Assembly (NCBI GenBank): GCA_900771975.1
Contig: CAAGPV010000069.1
Span: forward strand, 1 to 64,000
Reading direction: 5' to 3'
DNA from: an uncultured Prevotella sp.
Lineage (GTDB): Bacteria; Bacteroidota; Bacteroidia; Bacteroidales; Bacteroidaceae
Length of the DNA stretch: 64,000 bases
Shown: positions 57,278-64,000 of the stretch, one piece after another
Numbering within the stretch: the first letter of the stretch is position 1
How the letters are laid out: each line of letters starts with the position of its first letter
Program-made: the position numbers and the translations under genes
Notes under the pieces: generated by a model
What the model saw: only the letters and a program-made list of their open reading frames with translations
What the model was told of the DNA's origin: nothing
Databases searched by the model: none

Positions 57278-59108
57278 AGACGTTCATTTGACAGTTACTA
57301 CAAGCAAACTCCAGGCGGAAACGCCTTCCGTCGCCAAGCACAAGGTAGAGCGGTTCGTGCCATGTGGGCTTGTTGCCCCCTCGGCGCACACATGCTCCCA
57401 GACTATAACGCAAGCAGTGACGACACTGCATAACCACAGCGTCGTTGGGAGGAGCTACTTCGTAGGCGGGCTGAAGGCGGTCAACAACTTGCTGACGGTA
57501 GAACTCTTCGGCCCAGCGGTTGGCAGCATTATATAAATAGGTGGGGTGATAAGCAGGGGGAGCCAGTTGCTCTCGGTTGGCGGACAGGAGTTTTTGGGGT
57601 CGTGTTTCGGGCACCAACTGCCGCATAAGGGCTTCACAGGCCTGCCGGCGAAGGTCGGAAAGCACACTGTTGGGAACAAACCAGCCGTCACTGCCCTCTC
57701 CCATCGTAAAGCGGGAGCACATAAAGACGGTCGTTCCAAGCTTAGTGAGCTGCTTGCGAATGTTGTCTGCCTGGGGGCGCTTGGCTCTCTGATGTGCAAA
57801 GACCGCCGTGGCTACAGCCTGTTGGCCTGATGCAGTGGCAACGGTTAGGCTGAACCCCTCGTCGATAACGTCGTAATGAAGGGTGACTGGGATGCGACGT
57901 TCGGCGGTGGTGCCTGCCATCTGCCGTTCAAAGGCTTGGTCGTTGTTGCGGTAGAGGCTCATGCCACGTTCTATGCTATGGGGCATACGGTAGGGATAGA
58001 GCCTGTTGCCCTGTGCGGTGTTCACCCTGAAACCTTCCAGTTGGCGCTGAGAGGTGAGGTAGCACAGTCCGTCGCCATTGGCAAAGGCGGCTGTTCCTGC
58101 TACCACCACGCAGTCGCGGCGAACGTCTTTCACTGTTCCCACCAGCTCGCCGATGGCCTTGGGTGTGTCGGGCGAGAAGATGTCGGGCTGGCGCCCGTCA
58201 GCAAAATAATGAGTGAAGCCGCGGTTGAAGGTCTTCCGCAGGTTGGGCGTGAACGTATAACGGCAGGTGCCCAGCGAGGCACGACGGTAGAGGTCGGGGT
58301 GCTGCTCCACTATCTTGTCAAGGCGTTGGCTATAAGCAGCCACCACGTTTTTCACATAGTCGAGGTCTTTCAGCCTACCTTCTATCTTGAACGAGCACGC
58401 TCCGGCAGCTGCCAATGCCTCCAGACGGTCTGCCTGGCAGAGGTCTTTCAGCGACAACAAGTGGCGTTGTCGCTCTATGACGGTGCCTTCGGCGTCTACA
58501 AGGTCAAACTTCATGCGACAGAACTGGGCACAGGCTCCACGGTTGGCAGATCGCTGAAAGGCATATTGTGAGGCGTAGCAAAGCCCCGAATAGCTCACGC
58601 AGAGAGCTCCGTGAACAAACACTTCCAACTCTACGCCGGGCACATGGGCATGTATCTGGGCAATCTCGTCGATAGAGAGCTCACGGGCCAGCACCACACG
58701 ACGGAAGCCCAGGCTGCCGAGCCACGCCACCTTGTCGGCCGTGCGGCTATCACACTGGGTGGAGGCATGTAGCTCGGTGCGTCCAAGGTCTTTGTTGCTC
58801 AGGCGCAGGAGCAACCCCATGTCTTGCACGAGCAAGGCATCTACGCCTGCCTCGCACAACTGTTCCACCATCTGCACAGTGTCTTCCATCTCGTTGTCGT
58901 AGATGATGGTGTTGACCGTAACGTGCACACGCGCTCCAAACCGGTGGGCATACTGGCACAACTCGGCTATGTCGGCCACACTGTTGCCGGCGGCGGCACG
59001 TGCTCCGAAACGCGGTGCTCCTATGTAGACGGCATCTGCCCCATGGTCGATGGCAGCTTTGCCTATCTCTAAGTTCTTGGCGGGGGCAAGCAGTTCGAGG
59101 GTTCTCAT
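57267..59108 (-). CDS. U32 family peptidase-like protein (YegQ/RlhA/PrtC group)
   Basis: 613 aa. N-terminal TIM-barrel-like part (LELLAPAKNLEIGKAAIDHG, DAVYIGAPRFGAR), the signature ELEVFVHGALCVSYSGLCYA and RGACAQFCRMKFDL, then a DUF3656-like beta region, and a Cys-containing C-terminus (MQCRHCLRYSLGACV; FACSNCQMNV). Members called collagenases or U32 peptidases include enzymes for hydroxylation of rRNA or tRNA bases (RlhA, TrhP), which use the conserved cysteines for an iron-sulfur cluster; RNA modification is a reasonable guess. It sits 54 bp after metA and overlaps the zinc-ribbon lipoprotein gene. Confidence 0.88.
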   Translation of the reverse strand: MRTLELLAPAKNLEIGKAAIDHGADAVYIGAPRFGARAAAGNSVADIAELCQYAHRFGARVHVTVNTIIYDNEMEDTVQMVEQLCEAGVDALLVQDMGLLLRLSNKDLGRTELHASTQCDSRTADKVAWLGSLGFRRVVLARELSIDEIAQIHAHVPGVELEVFVHGALCVSYSGLCYASQYAFQRSANRGACAQFCRMKFDLVDAEGTVIERQRHLLSLKDLCQADRLEALAAAGACSFKIEGRLKDLDYVKNVVAAYSQRLDKIVEQHPDLYRRASLGTCRYTFTPNLRKTFNRGFTHYFADGRQPDIFSPDTPKAIGELVGTVKDVRRDCVVVAGTAAFANGDGLCYLTSQRQLEGFRVNTAQGNRLYPYRMPHSIERGMSLYRNNDQAFERQMAGTTAERRIPVTLHYDVIDEGFSLTVATASGQQAVATAVFAHQRAKRPQADNIRKQLTKLGTTVFMCSRFTMGEGSDGWFVPNSVLSDLRRQACEALMRQLVPETRPQKLLSANREQLAPPAYHPTYLYNAANRWAEEFYRQQVVDRLQPAYEVAPPNDAVVMQCRHCLRYSLGACVRRGGNKPTWHEPLYLVLGDGRRFRLEFACSNCQMNVYVD

Positions 59109-59162
59109 GACTTGAATGTATGGATGGTTAGGGGCTGACTGCCCACAGACGGGACAGGCTGA

Positions 59163-60080
59163 CTAACGTATTTCTTCGATGTTATAGGGGGTTTCCTGGT
59201 AGACGTAATAGTTGATCCAGTTGGCAAACAATAGGTTGGCATGGGCACGCCATGTCACCTTGGGACCTTTCTGTGGGTCGTTGTCGCGATAGTAGTGGCG
59301 GGGCACACCCACATCCGAGCGGATGCCAAGGTCGCGGTGGTATTCGTTGTCGAGCGTTTCTGGCGCATATTCCAGATGACCCGTGACAAAGATGTCGCGT
59401 CCTTCACGTGCTATCACGATGCCTACACCGCTTTCAGGACTTTCGGCCACTATCTCCAGTTCGGGATGACGCTCTATGTCGGCACGGTGCACCTCGGTGT
59501 GGCGACTCTGGGGCATGAAAAACTCGTCGTCAAAACCGCGGAAAAGGGGTATTTGCGGAGCGAGCGGCGTCTGCGGGAAGATGCCGAACATCTTTTCCTT
59601 CAAGGGATATTTGGGCACCCCATAGTAGTGGTAGAGCCCTGCCTGTGCTGCCCAACAGATGTAAAGAGTGGACGTTACGTGGGTGTGGGCCCAGTTGAAG
59701 ATGTTGACAATCTCGTCCCAATACTGCACGTCTTCAAAGCGGAGCTGCTCTATGGGGGCACCAGTGATAATCATTCCGTCAAAATTTTGCTTGCTGAGCA
59801 CCTCAAAGTCCTTGTAGAAAAGGAGCATGTGCTCTATTGGCGTGTTCTTGGGTGTATGGCTACGAAGCCTCATAAAGTTGATTTCCATCTGCAAAGGAGT
59901 GTTGGAAAGCAGGCGTATGAGGTCGGTTTCGGTGGTCACCTTCAGGGGCATGAGGTTAAGGATGACAATGCGCAGGGGGCGTATGTCCTGTCCGTGGGCC
60001 CGAGTGTCGTCCATAACAAAGATGTTCTCGCGCTTGAGAAGGTCGATGGCTGGAAGTTTATCGGGTAAGCGTAACGGCAT
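59163..60080 (-). CDS. metA: Homoserine O-acetyltransferase (MetA family)
   Basis: Acylates L-homoserine in methionine synthesis; cytoplasmic. 305 aa. The catalytic Cys142 (LYICWAAQAGLYHYYG), His235 and Glu237 (FVTGHLEYAP) are present. Residue 111 is Glu (ITGAPIEQLRFEDV); in this family Glu111 selects acetyl-CoA and Gly111 succinyl-CoA, so acetylation is predicted despite the usual 'succinyltransferase' label. The promoter upstream is nearly ideal. It is first of three - strand genes with the U32 and zinc-ribbon genes. Confidence 0.95.
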   Translation of the reverse strand: MPLRLPDKLPAIDLLKRENIFVMDDTRAHGQDIRPLRIVILNLMPLKVTTETDLIRLLSNTPLQMEINFMRLRSHTPKNTPIEHMLLFYKDFEVLSKQNFDGMIITGAPIEQLRFEDVQYWDEIVNIFNWAHTHVTSTLYICWAAQAGLYHYYGVPKYPLKEKMFGIFPQTPLAPQIPLFRGFDDEFFMPQSRHTEVHRADIERHPELEIVAESPESGVGIVIAREGRDIFVTGHLEYAPETLDNEYHRDLGIRSDVGVPRHYYRDNDPQKGPKVTWRAHANLLFANWINYYVYQETPYNIEEIR

Positions 60081-60113
60081 CTGTTTCTATCCTTTCTTTT
60101 TTCATTAGTCACA

Positions 60114-60144
60114 CAAAGGTAAGTAAAAATCGGGAGAGTGCAAA
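60114..60144 (-). promoter_or_regulatory. Promoter of metA
   Basis: On the - strand, TTTG (60141-60144), 19 bp, TACCTTTG (60114-60121), matching both consensus elements and spacing exactly. Expected start near 60107. Confidence 0.8.
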
Positions 60145-60201
60145 GAAAATTAAGAATTGTTAGTTTTTCGGGCGGTTTACTTACAATTTCAATATGCCGT
60201 G

Positions 60202-60272
60202 TTTCAGCTCCTAAAACCGGCTCTTTTTGATGCTAAAACCCTGTGTTTTAGGAGCTGAAACGGCCGGTTTTA
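60202..60272. repeat. Dispersed AAAACCGGC-type repeat with a 16-bp inverted repeat
   Basis: TTTCAGCTCCTAAAAC (60202-60217) and GTTTTAGGAGCTGAAA (60245-60260) are a perfect inverted repeat. Between and after them are CTAAAACCGGCTC, GCTAAAACCCTGTGTTTTA and GGCCGGTTTTAG, the same units as near 18.5 and 38.75 kb. It lies between the SusD gene end and the metA promoter and may terminate the SusC/D unit. Confidence 0.8.
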
Positions 60273-60322
60273 GAAAACAGGTGTGTATGGTTTACAAATT
60301 GAAAGCCCGACTGTGGTTGTTG

Positions 60323-61921
60323 TCAGTAGCCGGGGTTCTGCTGAAACTCATGGTTAAGGTCAAGGCATTTCTGCGGAATGGGGAAGACAATGGTAAAGCC
60401 GGTCTGCTCGTTGTCGACGGGAGTGCGCAGGTCGTAGGCCTGGGTGAAGCGGCCAAAACGTATGAGGTCTTGCCGACGCCAACCTTCCCATACCAGTTCG
60501 AGCAGGCGTTCTTCCAGCACATTGTCCAACGTGCACGCTCTGGCGGGCATTCCCACACGTGCCCGCACGGCGTTCAGTTCGGCCTGTCCGTCTTCGCCGT
60601 TGCGTGTCTTGGCTTCGGCTTTCATCAGCAAGACGTCGGCATAGCGATAGAGGACAATGTCGTTGCTCTGCTGTTTGCCGTCCATATAGGCGGTGCGGTC
60701 CACCTCGTACTTGCCCATGCGTGCACCGGCGGTGAGGATGAACGGACTGTTGGTAAGGTTCTGTTCCACCTCAAAGGGTTGGTACTCTAAGGGGGTTCCA
60801 TCGTCGAGAGTGACCTGCTGGCCGTCGACGGTCACCTTTCCGGCAACGAAATTCAGGCGGCAGCGTGCGTCTTCGTCGGGTTGTCCGTAGTTGTTGGCGC
60901 GCATGGTGGAAATGGTGGCACAGGTTCCGTTCTCGGTGCCCCACCCCAATGCACCTCCATGCTTGTAGTGGAACGAGCGGAACAGGTAGTGGAACTGTGC
61001 TGAATAGAGGTTTTTGTCCATGGGTATGGTGAAGATGTTCTCCCTGGAATTTTCGTTGTGAGTGGAGAAGTTGTAGGCGTAATCGCTCTCGAGGGTATAG
61101 CCTTCGGCGGCAAGGGCGTCGCAATAGTGGATGCAGGTCTGCCATGCGTTGAGCCATTGACCCTCTACGTTGAAGAATATCTGGTCGCCTTTGGGACGCT
61201 GGTCGTAGCCGGCAGTCCAGTTGTCGTAGGTATATATTTCGGCATTGAGGGCGAGCTTGGCCAGGAGGAAGTTGACCACCGGACGGGTGATGCGGCCATA
61301 GCAGTCGCCTTCGAGGTTGCTGTGGCGGTCTGGCAGATAGGGAGCTACTTCCTGCAACTCGTTGAAGACATGGTGGAACACCACGCTCCGTTCCGACTGT
61401 TCCTTCCCATTGATGGGCACACGACCGAAGAGGTCCATCAGATAGTAGTACATCATCGCGCGGACGGCCCTCACCTCGGCTTCATAGGCTTGTCTTTGGG
61501 CTTCGGAGAGCAGCTTACTGTGGGCGGCAATAACGTCGAGCGACTTGTCGGCAAGCACCACCACCTTGTACAGATAGGCCCATGTGTCGTAGAGAGAACC
61601 GTCGTTGGCGGTCCACTTGTGCTGGTACATGGCGTTCCAGAGGCCACCGTCATACCAGTCGCCACCGCGTATGGGGATGATGGCTTCGTCGGTGGTGAGG
61701 GTGTTGTAGTCGTAGACGCCACGGCAGGTGCCTTGCAGTCCCTGGCTCTCTTCGGCTCCCCCGATGTAGTTGTAGAGGGAGGCAACGGCATTGATATAGA
61801 TGTTTTGGGGCGTGGAATAGAGGGCGTCTTCGTCCACGCGGTCCTTGGGATGTTCGTCAAGGCAGGCGGTGAGGCTCATGGCGAGCAGCAAAAGCAGGGG
61901 CAGAAACTTTCTCTGGTTCAT
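60323..61921 (-). CDS. SusD/RagB-family lipoprotein of a second glycan locus
   Basis: 532 aa. Lipobox LTAC (Cys20), mature start LDEHPKDRVDEDALYSTPQN, RAMMYYYLMDLFGRVPIN typical of the SusD fold, RYADVLLMKAEAKTR and near the end LLELVWEGWRRQDLIRFGRF. It pairs with the SusC gene ending 56 bp upstream. No enzyme or regulator of this locus is in the window, so the substrate is unknown. The sequence differs clearly from the SusD at 11091. Confidence 0.94.
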   Translation of the reverse strand: MNQRKFLPLLLLLAMSLTACLDEHPKDRVDEDALYSTPQNIYINAVASLYNYIGGAEESQGLQGTCRGVYDYNTLTTDEAIIPIRGGDWYDGGLWNAMYQHKWTANDGSLYDTWAYLYKVVVLADKSLDVIAAHSKLLSEAQRQAYEAEVRAVRAMMYYYLMDLFGRVPINGKEQSERSVVFHHVFNELQEVAPYLPDRHSNLEGDCYGRITRPVVNFLLAKLALNAEIYTYDNWTAGYDQRPKGDQIFFNVEGQWLNAWQTCIHYCDALAAEGYTLESDYAYNFSTHNENSRENIFTIPMDKNLYSAQFHYLFRSFHYKHGGALGWGTENGTCATISTMRANNYGQPDEDARCRLNFVAGKVTVDGQQVTLDDGTPLEYQPFEVEQNLTNSPFILTAGARMGKYEVDRTAYMDGKQQSNDIVLYRYADVLLMKAEAKTRNGEDGQAELNAVRARVGMPARACTLDNVLEERLLELVWEGWRRQDLIRFGRFTQAYDLRTPVDNEQTGFTIVFPIPQKCLDLNHEFQQNPGY

Positions 61922-61977
61922 AGGGCGGTGATTGGGTTGAGGTTGAAAAGCTGGAGGGCTGAAACGCTATTAAGGGG

Positions 61978-64000
61978 TTAGAACTGCATACTGAGGCCTA
62001 TCGAGAAGGTGCGGTAGAGGGGATAGGTGCGCTTGTCGTCTATGCCCATGGTGGCGTTGACGACATAGCTATTGATCATCGGGGTGAGTCCGCTGTAGCC
62101 GGAGATGGTGGCAAGGTTGTTAACACTGAACGAAAGGCGCAGCGCCTGCAGGGGGCTGGTGGGCTTTAGGGGCACGTCATAGCCGACGGTAAGGCACTGT
62201 ATGTTGAGATAGTCGCCACGTTCGAGCCAATAGTCTGACACGTTTTGGTCGACAATGTTCTGTTCGGGAGCACCCTTGAGGACGTTATAGATGGGGAAGC
62301 TGGACATGTTGGTGTAGGCAAGTCCGGTTCCATTGAAGATTTTATGGCCGAAAGCTCCGTTCATCTGCAGGGCGAGATAGCACTGACGGTAGCGCAAGCT
62401 GATGTTGGAAGCGAGCGTCACCTTGGGTGTGGCCTGGCCGGCTATGTATCGGTCGCCACCATCGCTGAGGTCAACGGTGCCGTTGCCATCGAGGTCGGCA
62501 AGGTTGTAACAGCGGTGGCCGTTGCCGTCATCGACGATGCCGGTGCAGTGTGGCAGGTAGAAAACGCCGAGGGGCTGCCCCACTATCTGGTAGACCACGT
62601 TGTTGTAGCCTCCGTGCTGACCTGCCCCCGAGAGCGAGCCAATGGCGGTGACGGTGGCTGCCGACATCTTCATGCCGTTATAGTTGCCGCTGAGGGAGAG
62701 CAGCTTGTTTTTCTGCCACGCCACGTTCATGTTGATGTTGAGGTCTACGTCCTTCCGTGCAATGGGTGTTAGCGAGAAGCCGAGTTCGAATCCCTGGTTG
62801 GACATGGCGCCGATGTTGGCCAGAAGTTTGTCGTAGGGAAAAGGCGGAACGGGCACGTCGTAGGCATAGAGCATATCGGTGGTCTTTGAATAATAGTATT
62901 CGGCCGTCAGCACGAGCAGGTTTCTCCACAGTCCGAGGTCGGCTCCTATGTTGAACGACGAACGTGTCTCCCACTTCAAGTCGGGATTGGTGTTGCACAG
63001 GATGCCCATCGTGACCGTTGGGGTGCTGCCCACCGACACCACGCCGTTCTGCCTAACAAGGTTGCGTGTGGTGTAGGGAGTGATGCCGCCAAGGTTGCCC
63101 GAGTGGCCATAACCGGTGCGCAGCTTCAGCATCGATAGCTGTCTTGCACGGCGCATCCAGGGTTCTTTCAGCACATCCCACTGTGCCGAGACGGACGGGA
63201 AAAAGCCCCACGTATGGTCGTTGCCCACCATCGACGAGCCATCGCCGCGCATGGTGATGCCAAGGGTGTAGCGGTCCATGAGCGTATAGGACACATCGCC
63301 CATGACCGAAGCCAGCGACTGGTCGGCATAGTTGCTATCGGTGCCACCGAGAGGAAGGGAGGCTGCTATACCTATATTATAATAGGAGAAGTCGTTAAGG
63401 GTAAACCCTTTGGCCTGAGTCCAGAAGTTGTTGTCGATGGTTTTCTGGTATTCAGTGCCCACGGTGGCCTTCAGCTGGTGGATGCCCCAATGGAGCTGAT
63501 AGGCCAAAGAGAGGTTGGCAAGCCATGTTTCGTTCTTAAACTCACCACGGTAGACATTGCCTTGGGCCCACACCCACGTTGGACAGAACTGGTCGTTCTC
63601 GTTAGAGGCATACGAATAAGACCCGAAGAGCGTGGCTTGCAGCGACTGGTCGACGCCCGAAGACGAGGGGTTGTCAGCGTGGCGGGAGCACAAGAGGTCG
63701 TAGGCGAGCTTGATGTGGGCATTGAAGTTGAGGTTTTTGGTGTCGTTGCGTTCCTGGATGAGGGCACCGGGAGGGTTGATTTGCGAGGCTTCACTGTTCT
63801 TGGTCCAGTTGCCATCGGCATCGCGTGTGGCTGGAAAGGTGGGGTTCATGGCATCCATCGAGTAGAAAAGCATCTGGTTGTCGAAGATGTCGTTGTTCTT
63901 GAACGAGGAACCGAAGACGCCGAAATCGCCGGTGAGACGGTCGTCAAAGGCTTTCTGTGTGACGTCAATCTTGGCCACGAGGTTGCGGTAGTCTTTGGTC
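61978..64000 (-). CDS. SusC-family TonB-dependent transporter, 5' part outside the window
   Basis: At least 673 aa of the barrel portion; the frame stays open to the window edge (TKDYRNLVAKIDVTQ), so signal peptide, plug and most of the N-terminus are missing. SusC barrel features: DRYTLGITMRGDGSSMVG, WGFFPSVSAQWDVLKEPWM, LKLRTGYGHSGNLGGI, GADLGLWRNLLVLTAEYYY, a short WYEKTT-like turn region YSKTTDMLYAYD and the end FSIGLSMQF. Pairs with the SusD gene downstream. Confidence 0.93.
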   Translation of the reverse strand, partial: TKDYRNLVAKIDVTQKAFDDRLTGDFGVFGSSFKNNDIFDNQMLFYSMDAMNPTFPATRDADGNWTKNSEASQINPPGALIQERNDTKNLNFNAHIKLAYDLLCSRHADNPSSSGVDQSLQATLFGSYSYASNENDQFCPTWVWAQGNVYRGEFKNETWLANLSLAYQLHWGIHQLKATVGTEYQKTIDNNFWTQAKGFTLNDFSYYNIGIAASLPLGGTDSNYADQSLASVMGDVSYTLMDRYTLGITMRGDGSSMVGNDHTWGFFPSVSAQWDVLKEPWMRRARQLSMLKLRTGYGHSGNLGGITPYTTRNLVRQNGVVSVGSTPTVTMGILCNTNPDLKWETRSSFNIGADLGLWRNLLVLTAEYYYSKTTDMLYAYDVPVPPFPYDKLLANIGAMSNQGFELGFSLTPIARKDVDLNINMNVAWQKNKLLSLSGNYNGMKMSAATVTAIGSLSGAGQHGGYNNVVYQIVGQPLGVFYLPHCTGIVDDGNGHRCYNLADLDGNGTVDLSDGGDRYIAGQATPKVTLASNISLRYRQCYLALQMNGAFGHKIFNGTGLAYTNMSSFPIYNVLKGAPEQNIVDQNVSDYWLERGDYLNIQCLTVGYDVPLKPTSPLQALRLSFSVNNLATISGYSGLTPMINSYVVNATMGIDDKRTYPLYRTFSIGLSMQF

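Noticed and set aside
61058..61981. 307-aa frame on the + strand
   Set aside because: Antisense of the second SusD gene.

Overview
The window reads as chromosomal DNA of a Bacteroidota bacterium, most likely a Prevotellaceae member. Evidence: SusC/SusD pairs, a hybrid two-component regulator of the Bacteroides type, an UpxY antiterminator, C-termini resembling type IX secretion (T9SS) type A sorting domains, and promoters with the Bacteroidetes -7 element TAnnTTTG. Base composition looks close to 50% G+C by eye (not counted). I cannot name the species.

Layout. 1-70: 3' part of tRNA-Asp and its terminator. 214-16574: a xylan utilisation locus in two + strand units. The first is HTCS sensor/regulator, GH67 alpha-glucuronidase and a GH35-like enzyme. 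The second is SusC, SusD, an XusE-like surface lipoprotein and a GH10 endoxylanase whose catalytic domain is interrupted by two carbohydrate-binding modules. 16775-18043: a CobW/COG0523 metallochaperone with a histidine-rich loop, behind a palindrome overlapping its promoter. 18145-18391: an ORF-free unit with promoter and terminator, a good small-RNA candidate. 18747-23417: a giant secreted adhesin-like protein. 23908-25979: mannonate dehydratase and an SDR oxidoreductase, the lower glucuronate pathway that would consume what GH67 releases. 26190-34187: small housekeeping and accessory operons (methyltransferase, GyrI-like, HEAT-like, MmcQ/YjbR, two phosphatases, TSUP exporter, greA, UpxY, DUF3298). 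34429-36814: UDP-glucose dehydrogenase and UDP-glucuronate 4-epimerase. 36879-38668 and 47902-50603: two similar cassettes, each a tiny protein ending in a T9SS-type tail followed by a larger secreted protein without one; the second large protein is a PL1 pectate lyase. 38853-43749: P-type Ca2+-ATPase and a Sel1-repeat protein. 43979-47477: a secreted protein with a one-base frameshift in its signal peptide, plus a 70-residue protein. 50788-53073: malic enzyme with phosphotransacetylase domain. 53297-56165: small membrane protein and a lone TonB receptor. 56249-60080: metA, U32 peptidase and a zinc-ribbon lipoprotein. 60323-64000: a second SusD/SusC pair on the - strand, cut by the window edge.

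How the genes work together. The HTCS would sense xylo-oligosaccharides in the periplasm and switch on the SusC operon. GH10 and the surface lipoproteins cut and bind xylan, SusC/D imports the pieces, and periplasmic GH67 and the GH35-like enzyme trim side groups. Glucuronate then passes to UxuA and the SDR. The pectate lyase and second SusC/D pair point to further plant or host glycans. The least explained features are the dispersed AAAACCGGC repeats in three intergenic regions, the ORF-free transcript near 18.2 kb, the small/large secreted cassettes with the sorting tail on the small partner only, and the homopolymer frameshift at 47419-47424.
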